Assembly: GCF_902859725.1 (NCBI RefSeq)
Contig: NZ_CADIJP010000012.1
Location: forward strand, 119,798-183,797
Length of the DNA stretch: 64,000 nt
Direction: 5' to 3'
From: Achromobacter mucicolens
GTDB lineage: Bacteria > Pseudomonadota > Gammaproteobacteria > Burkholderiales > Burkholderiaceae_B
Translations under genes and position numbers: made by a program
Part shown: piece after piece, positions 18,048 to 27,606 of the stretch
Position numbering within the stretch: position 1 is the stretch's first letter
How the letters are laid out: every line of letters begins with the position of its first letter
The notes under the pieces: model-generated
What the model saw: only the letters and a program-made list of their open reading frames with translations
What the model was told of the DNA's origin: nothing
The model's database searches: none

Positions 18048-19112
18048 TTACTGCACCACTTGCGACAGCTTGCCCGACGCGTATTGCGCGGCGATCTCGG
18101 TCAGCGGCAGCGGCTTGATCTTGCTGGCGTTGCCGGCGGTGCCGAATTCCGTGTAGCGAGCGACACAGATTGCCTTGGCGGCGGCGCGGGCGGGCTTGAG
18201 GTATTCGCGCGGGTCGAACTTTTCGGGGTTCTCGGCGAAGAAGCGGCGGATCGCGCCGGTCATGGCCAGACGGATATCGGTGTCGATATTGATCTTGCGC
18301 ACGCCGTACTTGATGGCTTCCTGGATTTCCTCGACGGGCACGCCGTAGGTTTCCTTCATGTTGCCGCCGAATTCACGGATCTCGGCCAGCAGTTCCTGCG
18401 GCACGCTGGAGCTGCCGTGCATCACCAGGTGGGTGTTGGGCAGGCGGGCGTGGATTTCCTTGATGCGGGAGATCGACAGGATGTCGCCGGTGGGCTTGCG
18501 CGTGAACTTGTAGGCGCCGTGGCTGGTGCCGATGGCAATCGCCAGGGCGTCCAGCTGCGTGCGGCGCACGAAGTCGGCGGCTTGTTCCGGGTCGGTCAGC
18601 AGCTGATCCATGGTCAGCTTGCCGTCGGCGCCGTGGCCGTCTTCCTTGTCGCCTTCCATGGTTTCGAGCGAGCCCAGGCAGCCCAGTTCGCCTTCGACGG
18701 TCACGCCCAGCTTGTGCGCAATGTCGACGACCTTCTTGGTGACTTCGACGTTGTAGTCGTAGTCGGCGATGGTCTTGCCGTCTTCTTTCAGCGAGCCGTC
18801 CATCATGACGCTGGAGAAGCCCAGGTCGATCGCGCCCTGGCAGATCTTGGGCGACTGGCCGTGATCCTGGTGCATGACCACGGGAATGTGCGGGTAGGAC
18901 TCAACGGCGGCCTGGATCAGGTACTTGAGGAAGCCTTCGCCCGCGTATTTGCGCGCGCCGGCCGAGGCCTGCATGATCACCGGGCTGTCGGTCTCCGCCG
19001 CGGCTTCCATGATGGCCTGGACCTGTTCCAGGTTGTTGACGTTGAAAGCCGGAATGCCGTAGCCGTGCTCGGCGGCGTGGTCGAGCAACTGGCGCATGGA
19101 GACTAGGGCCAT
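18048..19112 (-). CDS. fba: Fructose-bisphosphate aldolase, class II
   Basis: A 354-residue class II (zinc) aldolase that interconverts fructose-1,6-bisphosphate with the two triose phosphates. The substrate and metal motifs include [10 protein letters not shown] (zinc histidine) and [19 protein letters not shown] sits 6 bases before the ATG, a strong ribosome site. Relatives of this organism lack a complete upper glycolysis, so the enzyme likely works in gluconeogenesis (knowledge of the group, not shown here). Confidence 0.96.
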   Translation of the reverse strand: MALVSMRQLLDHAAEHGYGIPAFNVNNLEQVQAIMEAAAETDSPVIMQASAGARKYAGEGFLKYLIQAAVESYPHIPVVMHQDHGQSPKICQGAIDLGFSSVMMDGSLKEDGKTIADYDYNVEVTKKVVDIAHKLGVTVEGELGCLGSLETMEGDKEDGHGADGKLTMDQLLTDPEQAADFVRRTQLDALAIAIGTSHGAYKFTRKPTGDILSISRIKEIHARLPNTHLVMHGSSSVPQELLAEIREFGGNMKETYGVPVEEIQEAIKYGVRKINIDTDIRLAMTGAIRRFFAENPEKFDPREYLKPARAAAKAICVARYTEFGTAGNASKIKPLPLTEIAAQYASGKLSQVVQ

Positions 19113-19342
19113 GAGTGGTCCTCCTTAGGTACTGTCTATTGAGAGATGGTTGAAGCCTTGCTGAATGGCGTGATTTTACGGGGGAATCGAAGAAAGGTCT
19201 TGCAACGGCCGGTATCCTATCCATTCAGGTGATACCGCAAGGGGCGGGACGGCTGATATCCCGACTTGCGATCTCGTCCATGCGGACCAGAAGTCCGGCA
19301 CGCCAGGCCTTTGCCGCCCCGCTTGTGACCTAGGGCTGTGGC

Positions 19343-20242
19343 CTACGGCCTGCCCGCGTGCGGCACGTCCACCTGCGTCGTCAGGATGCGGGCCTGGGGT
19401 TTGGCCCGGCGATTGGCTTCGACAAAATCCGGCGCCGCCGCCATGAAGAGCGTCCTGCCGTCGGGACCGCCCAGCGCGGCCGCGAAGATGCCGAACTCGC
19501 CCGTGTCGATCTGCTCCAGGATCCTGCCGCCCCGTTCGACCCGCACGATGCGCTTGCCGATGGCATCGCCCACCCAGAGCGCGCCTTCTTCATCCAGCGC
19601 GCCGCCGTCCGGGGCGATCTTTGAGGCGGCGATCAGCGTGGCGAGGTCGTCGCTGTCCGGCAGCTCGCCGAAGTTGGCCCAGTCGCGGCGCGGGCCCAGC
19701 ACGCCATTGGGCTCGATGTCGAATTCGGAAATGCGGTTCGCGAAGGTCTCGTTGACGATCAGCGTCTTGCCGTCGGGCGTGATGAACGACCCGTTGGGAA
19801 AGCACAGCCCGTCCGCCACCACCTGCGCCACGCCGTCCGGGTCCACGCGCACCAGCGTCGTCGTGCGGACTGCTTCACCCGCCATGATGTCGAACCCGAA
19901 GTTGCCCACATACGCCCTGCCCTGCGCATCCACCACCATGTCGTTGATGGGACCGCCGGTCAGCGCGGAGAGGTCCGCGTGAACCGATAGCGTGCCGTCC
20001 GCCTCGCGGCGCAGCAGCTTGCGGTCTTTCATGGAGGCGATCAGCAGGCGGCCATCGGGCAGCCAGCCCAAACCGGAGGGCTGCTGCGGCACCAGGCAGA
20101 CACGGTCCACGGCGCCCTGCAGCGTCACCGTGATGACCTGCCCGGTATAGAAATCCGAGGCCCACAGGCGGTTTTCGTGCCAGCGCAGCCCTTCCAGATA
20201 GGTGTAGCCGGAAGCCAGTACGGACAATTCGCGATTCGGCAT
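19343..20242 (-). CDS. SMP-30/gluconolactonase-like beta-propeller hydrolase
   Basis: A 299-residue six-bladed propeller protein of the SMP-30/Gnl/LRE family. The N-terminal metal glutamate is in LEGLRWHENRLWASDFY, and an Asn/Asp pair occurs in GPINDMVVDAQGRAYVGNFG. Such enzymes open sugar or aldonate lactones with a divalent metal. The start at 20242 follows GGGAGA; a longer in-frame start at 20257 lacks a ribosome site. It stands alone, with no sugar-acid genes nearby, so the lactone is unknown. Confidence 0.87.
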   Translation of the reverse strand: MPNRELSVLASGYTYLEGLRWHENRLWASDFYTGQVITVTLQGAVDRVCLVPQQPSGLGWLPDGRLLIASMKDRKLLRREADGTLSVHADLSALTGGPINDMVVDAQGRAYVGNFGFDIMAGEAVRTTTLVRVDPDGVAQVVADGLCFPNGSFITPDGKTLIVNETFANRISEFDIEPNGVLGPRRDWANFGELPDSDDLATLIAASKIAPDGGALDEEGALWVGDAIGKRIVRVERGGRILEQIDTGEFGIFAAALGGPDGRTLFMAAAPDFVEANRRAKPQARILTTQVDVPHAGRP

Positions 20243-20517
20243 TGCTTTGTCTCCCATGTCGCCCCGCTCGGGGCGGGTTCCCAGGTGGCGTCCGGCCTGT
20301 CTTGACGAGACCGGAAGGGGCATTCTGGCACGGCTGATCCGTCCCCAAACTGACAACTGGCTGTCAGGTTGGCGGCGTTAACATCGCGCCCCAAGGGTTA
20401 ACCCGAGCAGCACCTGGAGCCCTGGCATGTCCGTCACCGGACCGCCTGCCCCCGCCTTCATGCCGGCGGACCTGGCCCCTCGGGCCAAGCGGCGGCTCCC
20501 GTTTTCCCGTATTCAAC

Positions 20518-21846
20518 ATGAACACTAAGAAGCTGACGCGTTATATCGGCATCGCCATGGTGCTGGGCATCGTGGTGGGCTACTTCTGCAACAAGTTCGC
20601 GCAGAACCAGCAGGAGGCGGCGCAGATCGCCTCGTACTTCAGCCTTGTCACCGACATCTTCCTGCGCATGATCAAGATGATCATCGCGCCGCTCGTGTTC
20701 GCCACCCTGGTGACCGGCCTGGCCAGCATGAGCGACGCCAGCGCGGTGGGCCGCATCGGCATGCGCGCCATGATCTGGTTCATCGCCGCCTCGGCGATCT
20801 CGCTGCTGCTGGGCCTGGCGCTGGTCAACATATTCCAGCCCGGCGCGCACATGAACCTGGCGATTCCGGACGCGGGGCTAACCTCGGGCCTGAAGACGGG
20901 CGACTTCACGCTCAAGGCGTTCATTGCGCACGTGTTTCCCAAGAGCATCGCCGAAGCGATGGCCAACAACGAGATCCTGCAGATCCTGGTGTTCTCGCTG
21001 TTCTTCGGCGCCGCGCTGTCGTTCATCCGCGGCAAGGGCCACAACACGATCTACAACATGATCGACGAGCTGGCCAAGATCATGTTCCGCGTCACCGACT
21101 ACGTGATGCGTTTTGCGCCGCTGGGCGTGTTCGCCGCGATGGCCGCCGCCATCACGACCGAAGGCCTGGGCGTGCTGATCAGCTACGGCAAGCTGATCGG
21201 CGAGTTCTATCTTGGCCTGGCCCTTTTGTGGGCCATTCTGTTCGGCGTCGGTTACCTGTTCCTGGGCAAGTCCACGCGCCGCCTGGGCGGCCTCATCAAG
21301 GAACCGACCCTGCTGGCCTTCTCGACCGCGAGCAGCGAATCGGCCTATCCCAAGACGATCGAGGCGCTGGCGCGGTTCGGCGTGTCCAAGCGCATTTCGG
21401 GGTTCGTGCTGCCGCTGGGTTACTCGTTCAACCTTGACGGCTCGATGATGTACCAGTCGTTCGCGGTGCTGTTCATCGCCCAGGCCTACAACATCGAGAT
21501 GAGTTTCACGCAGCAGCTCACCCTGCTGCTGGTGCTGATGGTGACGAGCAAGGGCATGGCCGGCGTGGCGCGCGCCTCGCTGGTGGTGGTGGCCGCGACG
21601 CTGCCGATGTTCCACCTGCCCGAAGCCGGCCTGCTGCTCATCATGGGCATCGACCAGTTCTTCGACATGGGCCGCACCGCCACGAACGTGGTCGGCAACA
21701 GCCTGGCCACGGCCGTGATCGCCAAGCTGGAAGGCAATGAAGAGGATCTGCCCGCGGATACGGACGCCGAGATTGCCGGCGAGTCGGTCGCCGGGACTGT
21801 GGACGCGACCCTGCAACCGGCGCGGACTGCCAGCCAGAACGCATGA
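20518..21846 (+). CDS. Dicarboxylate/amino acid:cation symporter (DAACS family)
   Basis: A 442-residue transporter with the DAACS features: the serine-rich reentrant loop AFSTASSESAYPKTIE, the NLDGSMMYQ motif and the C-terminal DMGRTATNVVGNSLAT. It would import C4-dicarboxylates, glutamate or aspartate with Na+ or H+. No clear ribosome site precedes the ATG. A hydrophilic acidic tail of about 40 residues follows the last helix. It has its own terminator and no adjacent two-component dctBD system. Confidence 0.92.
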   Translation: MNTKKLTRYIGIAMVLGIVVGYFCNKFAQNQQEAAQIASYFSLVTDIFLRMIKMIIAPLVFATLVTGLASMSDASAVGRIGMRAMIWFIAASAISLLLGLALVNIFQPGAHMNLAIPDAGLTSGLKTGDFTLKAFIAHVFPKSIAEAMANNEILQILVFSLFFGAALSFIRGKGHNTIYNMIDELAKIMFRVTDYVMRFAPLGVFAAMAAAITTEGLGVLISYGKLIGEFYLGLALLWAILFGVGYLFLGKSTRRLGGLIKEPTLLAFSTASSESAYPKTIEALARFGVSKRISGFVLPLGYSFNLDGSMMYQSFAVLFIAQAYNIEMSFTQQLTLLLVLMVTSKGMAGVARASLVVVAATLPMFHLPEAGLLLIMGIDQFFDMGRTATNVVGNSLATAVIAKLEGNEEDLPADTDAEIAGESVAGTVDATLQPARTASQNA

Positions 21847-21872
21847 AAATACGGGCCGTAACGGCCCGTTTT
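21847..21872 (+). terminator. Terminator of the dicarboxylate symporter gene
   Basis: An 8-bp GC-rich stem (CGGGCCGT and ACGGCCCG, 21852-21868) is followed by TTTT and preceded by AAAA, directly after the stop codon. Confidence 0.85.
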
Positions 21873-21981
21873 CAATGGTGCGCGCCCGCTTGACCGGCGC
21901 GAGTGCCGGGCGCAACATAAAAGCCCTTTTCGTCACGCACCGGCGAGGCGCGCATGGGCGCCGCGCCCGGCCCCGCACACC

Positions 21982-22365
21982 ATGAATCTTCTGTTCTCGC
22001 CCCGCGCGGCCGCGGCGCTTGCCGCCGGCCTGTTCGCCTGCATTCCCCCTGCTCACGCCTGGACCCGCATTTCCTGCGATCTGGCGGGCACGGTCTCCAC
22101 CTTTCCCACCACTTATCGGCAGTTCCGGACCGACGGCACGGCGCTGACGCAGGTGCTGTTCAAGCTGAAAGTCAAAACCGCCGACATTCCCGACGGCGAA
22201 AGGGCCGACACGGACTGCGGCGAGTTCGTGGACAAGGAGGTGGAGGTGGTGCTGGAGAACGTGCCAGCGCGCACCATCTTGCGGGGCAAGCCGTTGAAGG
22301 TGCGCTACAAGTACGACGAATCGCTGGGGCAAAGCCTGGCGACGCGGTACGAACTGCCGCGCTGA
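21982..22365 (+). CDS. Small secreted protein of unknown function
   Basis: A 127-residue protein with a signal peptide of about 26 residues (cleavage after AHA, then WTRISCDLAG). The mature part of about 100 residues has two cysteines (in SCD and DCGE) that could form a disulfide. No known domain was recognised. It sits between the symporter and a convergent gene of unknown function, with no operon partner. No strong ribosome site is visible before the ATG. Confidence 0.65.
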   Translation: MNLLFSPRAAAALAAGLFACIPPAHAWTRISCDLAGTVSTFPTTYRQFRTDGTALTQVLFKLKVKTADIPDGERADTDCGEFVDKEVEVVLENVPARTILRGKPLKVRYKYDESLGQSLATRYELPR

Positions 22366-22390
22366 CCTTGCCCCGGCTGGCCGGGTGGCG

Positions 22391-22825
22391 TCAGTCGTTT
22401 ACCGAGCAGGACACGGGCGCGCCGTCCTCGAACTCGACGTCGTAGGTGTGCACCGGATCCCAGGGCAGCGTGAACCAGAGCTCGTAGCCGTCGCCGTCTT
22501 CGTCAAACAGCCACAGCGCGCGCAGCACGGCTTTTTCAGCCATGGCTTCGGCCGTTTCTTCGGCCAGGAGCTGGTCGTCTTCGATGCCCAGCTTTTTGTA
22601 GTGCTCGTACGAATAGTTGTCGAGCAGGAAGTCGGCCGCGGCCAGAATCTGGTCGTCCAGGTTGTCCAGAATGCCCTTGACCACCTTGGATGCGCCGGCA
22701 TCGGGCTCTTCGCCGTCGGTCTGGACCATGACGTGGATGGGGGGCCGGCCCTCGCCGGCGGGGACGTTTTCCGCCGCCCACAGATCGGGTTCTTCGAGGT
22801 CCTGGGTGAAATTGAATCGTGCCAT
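22391..22825 (-). CDS. Acidic cytoplasmic protein of unknown function
   Basis: A 144-residue, strongly acidic protein (many Asp/Glu, e.g. WLFDEDGDGYELWF) with no signal peptide or membrane segment. The start at 22825 follows ACGGAG; a 25-residue upstream extension has no site. The composition recalls small acidic immunity-like or DUF2262-type proteins, but no family was recognised with confidence and there is no toxin-like neighbour. Confidence 0.7.
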   Translation of the reverse strand: MARFNFTQDLEEPDLWAAENVPAGEGRPPIHVMVQTDGEEPDAGASKVVKGILDNLDDQILAAADFLLDNYSYEHYKKLGIEDDQLLAEETAEAMAEKAVLRALWLFDEDGDGYELWFTLPWDPVHTYDVEFEDGAPVSCSVND

Positions 22826-23000
22826 CTGGGGCTCCGTGAATTGGATGGGCAAGCCGGAAAAGGCAGCGGCTTGCCCGGGGCCGTGTGGCCTTTCAGCCAT
22901 TTAACCAGATGCCGGCTACTTCGTCTGTGGCGGGAAGCGACGTTTTTGCGCCTAGGACATGTGCATGTCTTGCCAGACAGGCTTGCGCCGCCCGTGCAGG

Positions 23001-23960
23001 TCAGGCCTGAGCAGGCACGGGTGCTGCCGCGTTGGCGCACAGGTCCAGCAAAATGTCGGAAAACTGCGACTCGGCCGTCAACGCCTGCTCGCGCTTCCTC
23101 CGGATCAGGTTGATCGGCGGCAGCTCCCAGCCAAAATCCCAGGGCACCATGCCCAGCCTGCCCCGCTGGCATAGTTCGCGCGCGATGTCTTCGGGCACCA
23201 CCGAAATCGACGATTCGTTCTGCGACAGGATGCCCTCGATCACATCCGTCGAATAGGCCTCCAGCACGGGCGACGGCGGCTGCAGCCCCGCACGGATGAA
23301 GTGTTCGACGATCAGTTGCCGCGTGGGCGTATTGGCCGCCGGCAGCACCCAGTCCAGCGCCGCCACCGCGGCCCAGTCGGGCTTGCGCCGCGCCAGCCGC
23401 TGGGCCAGCCGCCCGTGCGCGACCAGGCGGGGCCGTTGGCGGTACAGCACGCGATGAATCAGGTCTTCGTGCATCACCGTCGAAGTGGCGCGGCTGATGA
23501 TGCAGTCCAGCTCGTGCTGGCGCAGCATCGGCACCAGATGATCGGTCGTGGCGCGGTGCAGGCTCAGCGTCACGCCGTGGCGCTGGTGCAATTGGCTGAT
23601 GGCGGCGGTAAGCAAGGCGCTGGACACGTAGGGGACCACGCCCACGTGCAGGTGCGCGGAGCGGCCGGCCTGCAACGCCTCGACTTCGCGCTCCCACAGG
23701 TCCAGATCGCTGAGCATGTGACGCGCCCGCACCAGCGCCAGATTGCCCAGTTGGGTGGGCTGCAGGCCGCTGCCCGTGCGCAGGAACAGGGGCGCGCCGA
23801 AGATGTCCTCCAGCTCGGCCAGGGCCTTGGTCACCGCGGGCTGGCTGATGCCGGTCTGCGCGGCGACCCGCGTCAGCGATTTATGGCGGTCGATATTGAC
23901 CAGCAGCATCAGATGCCGGTGCTTCAAGCGGTTGGCAAGTCGGACGGCATCGCGGCTCAT
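23001..23960 (-). CDS. LysR-family transcriptional regulator
   Basis: A 319-residue regulator with the N-terminal HTH (RVAAQTGISQPAVTKALAELE, about residues 32-52) followed by the LysR substrate-binding domain. It is divergent from the gamma-glutamyltransferase gene across 111 bp that hold a perfect palindromic operator (23973-23988), so it most likely controls that operon and itself. The co-inducer is unknown; the target genes suggest a gamma-glutamyl or carboxylate compound. Confidence 0.92.
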   Translation of the reverse strand: MSRDAVRLANRLKHRHLMLLVNIDRHKSLTRVAAQTGISQPAVTKALAELEDIFGAPLFLRTGSGLQPTQLGNLALVRARHMLSDLDLWEREVEALQAGRSAHLHVGVVPYVSSALLTAAISQLHQRHGVTLSLHRATTDHLVPMLRQHELDCIISRATSTVMHEDLIHRVLYRQRPRLVAHGRLAQRLARRKPDWAAVAALDWVLPAANTPTRQLIVEHFIRAGLQPPSPVLEAYSTDVIEGILSQNESSISVVPEDIARELCQRGRLGMVPWDFGWELPPINLIRRKREQALTAESQFSDILLDLCANAAAPVPAQA

Positions 23961-23972
23961 GGCGTTTTCCAG

Positions 23973-23988
23973 ATAACCATTTGGTTAT
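23973..23988. promoter_or_regulatory. Putative LysR-type operator
   Basis: The sequence ATAACCATTTGGTTAT is a perfect 7-bp inverted repeat with a 2-bp centre and contains the T-N11-A pattern. It lies 13 bp before the LysR start and about 85 bp before the gamma-glutamyltransferase start. A TATACT at 24031-24036 may be the -10 of the rightward promoter. Confidence 0.6.
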
Positions 23989-24071
23989 GCAATTATGCCC
24001 ATAAAGATAAAACTAGTTATTTCTGGGTCCTATACTGCACGCATCATTCCCTGCCCTCCCGGTATCCCGCG

Positions 24072-25907
24072 ATGAATCCGTCCTTCACCACCCGACCTGA
24101 AATACGCGGCACGTACGGCGTGGTCTCGTCCACGCACTGGCTGGCCTCGCAAGTGGCCATGAGCGTGCTGGAGCGCGGGGGCAACGCGTACGACGCGGCC
24201 GTGGCCGGCGGATTCGTCCTGCAGATCGTCGAGCCGCACCTGAACGGCCCCGGCGGCGAAGTCCCCATCCTGATCTGGAGCGAACGCGAAAAGCGCATGC
24301 GCGCGCTGTGCGGCCAGGGCCCGGCGCCCGCGCTGGCGACCCCCGCCTATTTCCGCGAGCTGGGCGTGGACCTCGTGCCGGGGATCGGCCTGCTGCCCGC
24401 CACGGTACCGGGGGCGTTCGGCGCCTGGCTGACGCTGCTGCGCGACTACGGCACGTGGGAGCTGGCGGACGTCCTGCGCCCAGCCATCGACTATGCGCGC
24501 GACGGCTTTCCGCTGGTCCCGCGGATCTCGCAGGCGATCCTGGCCGTGCAGGCGCTTTTTCGCGACGAATGGAAAAGCTCGGGCGAGGTCTGGCTGCCCG
24601 GCGGCCGCGTGCCCGCCCCCGACGCGCTGTTCCGCACGCCGGCCATCGCGGCCACCTACACCCGCATCCTGGACGAAGCGCACGCCGCCAGCACCGACCG
24701 GCGCGGCCGCATCGATGCGGCGCTGGACGTCTGGTACCGGGGATTCGTCGCCGACGCGATCGACAGTTTCTACACCAACGAGGCCGCGCTGGACACCACC
24801 GGCCAGCGCAACCGCGGGCTGCTGCGCAAGTCCGACCTGGCCGATTGGCGCGCAACCTACGATGAACCGCTGACCACGCAATATGGCCGCTACACGGTCG
24901 CCAAATGCGGCGTCTGGTCGCAAGGCCCGGTGCATCTGCAACAGCTGGCGCTGCTGCGCCACCTTGACGTGGACAAGCTGGACCCGCTGTCGCCGCAGTT
25001 CGTGCACCGCGTGGCCGAAGCCGCCAAGCTGGCGTTTGCCGACCGCACCGCCTGGTACGGCGATCCCGATCACGCGCAGGTGCCGCTGGCGGCGCTGCTG
25101 AGCGACGACTATGCCCGAGCGCGCGCCGCCTGCATCGGCGAGCGCGCGTCGGCCGCGCTGCAGCCCGGCAGTCCGGAGGGGCTGTCGCCGCGCCTGCCCG
25201 ATCTGGACGCCGCCATCCGCACGCTGGCCGCCTCGGACACGCGCTACGGCGTGGGCGAACCGACCTTCGCGGCGTTGCCGCCCGTCGACGAATGGGCCTC
25301 GCGCGAATTGTTCGTGGGCGACACCTGCCAGATCGACGTCATCGACCGCGACGGCAACATGGTGGCTGCCACGCCGTCGGGCGGCTGGCTGTCGTCAAGT
25401 CCCGTGGTGCCCGCGCTGGGCTTTTCGCTCACGACGCGCCTGCAGATGACCTGGCTGGACGATGGCGTGCCGGGCCAGCTGCAGCCGGGCAAGCGCCCCT
25501 GCACCACGCTGTCGCCCGGCCTTGCGCTGCGCGACGGTCAGCCTTACATGGCGTTCGGCACGCCGGGCGGCGACCAGCAGGACCAATGGACCGTCGCGTT
25601 CTTCCTGCGTCACGCCATGGGCATGAACCTGCAGGCGGCAATCGACGCGCCGTCCTGGCATATCGATCACTTTCCAGGCTCGTTCTGGCCGCGCGCACTG
25701 ACGCTGAACCGGTTGACGGTGGAGTCGCGCATGCCGGCGGCCACGCTGGACGCGCTGCGCGCGGCCGGTCACGACGTCAAGGTGGGACCGGACTGGTCCG
25801 AAGGCCGCATCAGCGCATGCACGCGCGAACCCGCCGCGGGCGGACGCCTGCTGTTGCGCGCCGCCGCCAATCCCCGTGGCATGCAGGGATACGCCGTCGG
25901 CCGCTAA
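24072..25907 (+). CDS. Gamma-glutamyltransferase family protein (no signal peptide)
   Basis: A 611-residue Ntn-hydrolase of the gamma-glutamyltransferase/cephalosporin acylase family. The self-cleavage threonine is probably Thr418 in GDTCQIDVIDRDGN, the position of the conserved DTTH in classical enzymes. The C-terminal small-subunit glycines (TPSGGWLSSS, GTPGGDQQDQW) are present. It lacks a signal peptide, unlike periplasmic GGT, so it should act in the cytoplasm. The start at 24072 is taken from the family N-terminus RGTYGVVSS; the frame is open far upstream, antisense to the LysR gene. A Bug receptor follows. Confidence 0.9.
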   Translation: MNPSFTTRPEIRGTYGVVSSTHWLASQVAMSVLERGGNAYDAAVAGGFVLQIVEPHLNGPGGEVPILIWSEREKRMRALCGQGPAPALATPAYFRELGVDLVPGIGLLPATVPGAFGAWLTLLRDYGTWELADVLRPAIDYARDGFPLVPRISQAILAVQALFRDEWKSSGEVWLPGGRVPAPDALFRTPAIAATYTRILDEAHAASTDRRGRIDAALDVWYRGFVADAIDSFYTNEAALDTTGQRNRGLLRKSDLADWRATYDEPLTTQYGRYTVAKCGVWSQGPVHLQQLALLRHLDVDKLDPLSPQFVHRVAEAAKLAFADRTAWYGDPDHAQVPLAALLSDDYARARAACIGERASAALQPGSPEGLSPRLPDLDAAIRTLAASDTRYGVGEPTFAALPPVDEWASRELFVGDTCQIDVIDRDGNMVAATPSGGWLSSSPVVPALGFSLTTRLQMTWLDDGVPGQLQPGKRPCTTLSPGLALRDGQPYMAFGTPGGDQQDQWTVAFFLRHAMGMNLQAAIDAPSWHIDHFPGSFWPRALTLNRLTVESRMPAATLDALRAAGHDVKVGPDWSEGRISACTREPAAGGRLLLRAAANPRGMQGYAVGR

Positions 25908-25964
25908 ATCGCTTTTCATTCGACCGGCTCTCAGAAGCCGGACACTACGCAAGGGGTAAACACC

Positions 25965-26939
25965 ATGACACTGCAATTCAAACGACTGCTGCGCACGTTC
26001 GCGCTGGGACTGGCGATGGCCACGCCCGCGCTTTCGCAGGCCGCGTGGCCTGAAAAGCCCATCACGCTGGTCGTGCCGTGGGCGGCCGGCGGCTCCACGG
26101 ACATCCTGGCGCGCGTGTTGTCCGAAGGCCTGACGCAGTCGCTGGGCCAGCCCGTGATCGTGGAAAACCGTTCGGGCGCGTCCGGCAACATCGGCACGGC
26201 GTTCGTCGCGCGCGCCAAGCCGGACGGCTACACGCTGCTGGTGGGCTCGATGAGCACCCACACGATGAACCAGGCGCTCTATTCCAACATGCCGTTCGAC
26301 GGCGTAAAGGACTTCACGCCGATCGCCGAACTGGCCCTCGTGACCAACACGATGGTGGTGCATCCGTCGGTGCCGGCCTCGAACCTGAAGGAATTCATCG
26401 CCTACGCGAAGGCCAATCCCGACAACGTGGCTTATGCCTCGGCGGGCCAGGGCTCGACCAACCACCTGAGCGCCGTCCTGTTCGAGAAGGCCGCCGGCGT
26501 GAAGATGATGCACATCCCCTACCGCGGCGGCGCGCCTGCGGTGCTGGACACCGTCGCCGGGCGCACGCAGGTGCTGTTCAGCGCCGGCACGCAGACGCTG
26601 CCGCACGTGCAGTCGAACAAGCTCAAGCTGCTGGCCGTGACGGAAGCACAGCGTTCGCCGCTGCTGCCCGATGTGCCCACCGTGGCCGAAACGCTGCCCG
26701 GCTATGAGCTGGCGGTCTGGTACGGCGCGTTTGGCCCGGCGGGCATGCCGCCCGAACTGACGGCACGACTGAACCGCGAGATCAACGTGATTCTGAAGCG
26801 GCCCGATGTCATCAAGAAGATGGGCGACATGGGCGTGCTGCTGACCGACACCACGCCCGAGCAGTTCGGCCAGATCCTGGCGCGCGACGCCGACAAGTAC
26901 GGCAAGTTGATCAAAGAACTGGGCATCACCGCGGAATGA
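25965..26939 (+). CDS. Bug-family periplasmic solute receptor
   Basis: A 324-residue receptor of the Bug/TctC family with a signal peptide of about 26 residues (ending SQA) and the mature start WPEKPITLVVPWAAGGSTD. It is 57 bp after the gamma-glutamyltransferase gene and overlaps the next gene by 4 bp. No TctAB membrane proteins are in the window. Its ligand may be the compound processed by the transferase, an inference from the shared operon. Confidence 0.92.
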   Translation: MTLQFKRLLRTFALGLAMATPALSQAAWPEKPITLVVPWAAGGSTDILARVLSEGLTQSLGQPVIVENRSGASGNIGTAFVARAKPDGYTLLVGSMSTHTMNQALYSNMPFDGVKDFTPIAELALVTNTMVVHPSVPASNLKEFIAYAKANPDNVAYASAGQGSTNHLSAVLFEKAAGVKMMHIPYRGGAPAVLDTVAGRTQVLFSAGTQTLPHVQSNKLKLLAVTEAQRSPLLPDVPTVAETLPGYELAVWYGAFGPAGMPPELTARLNREINVILKRPDVIKKMGDMGVLLTDTTPEQFGQILARDADKYGKLIKELGITAE

Positions 26940-27451
26940 CGGACAGCGCCCTCAGCCCGGCCGCCACGGGCGTGCAAGCCATCGGCCAGGCGTACGCGCA
27001 GGGCAATGCGCAGGCGGCCTTTCAGGCCATCGATGCCTACGCCGGCCTCGCCCTCGCGCACACGCTGTGCACCGTGAATCGTTACGACGCCAGCGCCATG
27101 CGCGTGGTGCGGCTGTACAGCTCGAACCCGCAGGCCTACCCGCCGGGCGGGAGCAAGGACAAGACCGGCACGGCCTGGGGCCGGCACGTCCTGCTGGAGC
27201 AGCAGGTGTTCGTCGGCCAGGGAGAGGACGCCATCCGCGAGTTCTTCAATGACCACGACGCCATCCGCGAACTGGGCTTGAAATCCGTCATCAACGTGCC
27301 GGTCGTCTATGACGGCGCGTGCCTGGGCACCGTCAACTTCCTGATGCCGCGCGCCGCGGTGACGCAGGCGGACATTGACGCGGCACGGCTGGCGGCCCTC
27401 TTGGCCCTGCCCGCGTTCCAGGCGCTGCAGGCGGCACAGCCCGCCGCCTGA
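26936..27451 (+). CDS. GAF-domain protein
   Basis: A 171-residue soluble protein with a GAF-like fold: NVPVVYDGACLGTVNFL is the typical fifth-strand region, and the N-terminal part (LALAHTLCTVNRYDASAMRVVRLYSS) fits the first strands. The start overlaps the stop of the Bug receptor (ATGA), showing translational coupling. GAF domains bind small ligands, but no output domain is attached, so it may act as a ligand-binding accessory or regulator for the gamma-glutamyltransferase locus. Confidence 0.8.
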   Translation: MTDSALSPAATGVQAIGQAYAQGNAQAAFQAIDAYAGLALAHTLCTVNRYDASAMRVVRLYSSNPQAYPPGGSKDKTGTAWGRHVLLEQQVFVGQGEDAIREFFNDHDAIRELGLKSVINVPVVYDGACLGTVNFLMPRAAVTQADIDAARLAALLALPAFQALQAAQPAA

Positions 27452-27606
27452 CCGCTGCCCGGCCCGGATGCCGCGCGTTGCCCGGCATCCGGCGGGACAT
27501 CCTGACGCAGCAACGATCTGAAAGACATCCGGCTCAAAAGCCGGAGCCGACGCCCGGCGCCGCGGGTATATTGGGGTTATTCCCCCAAACCTGCCTGGCG
27601 CTCATC

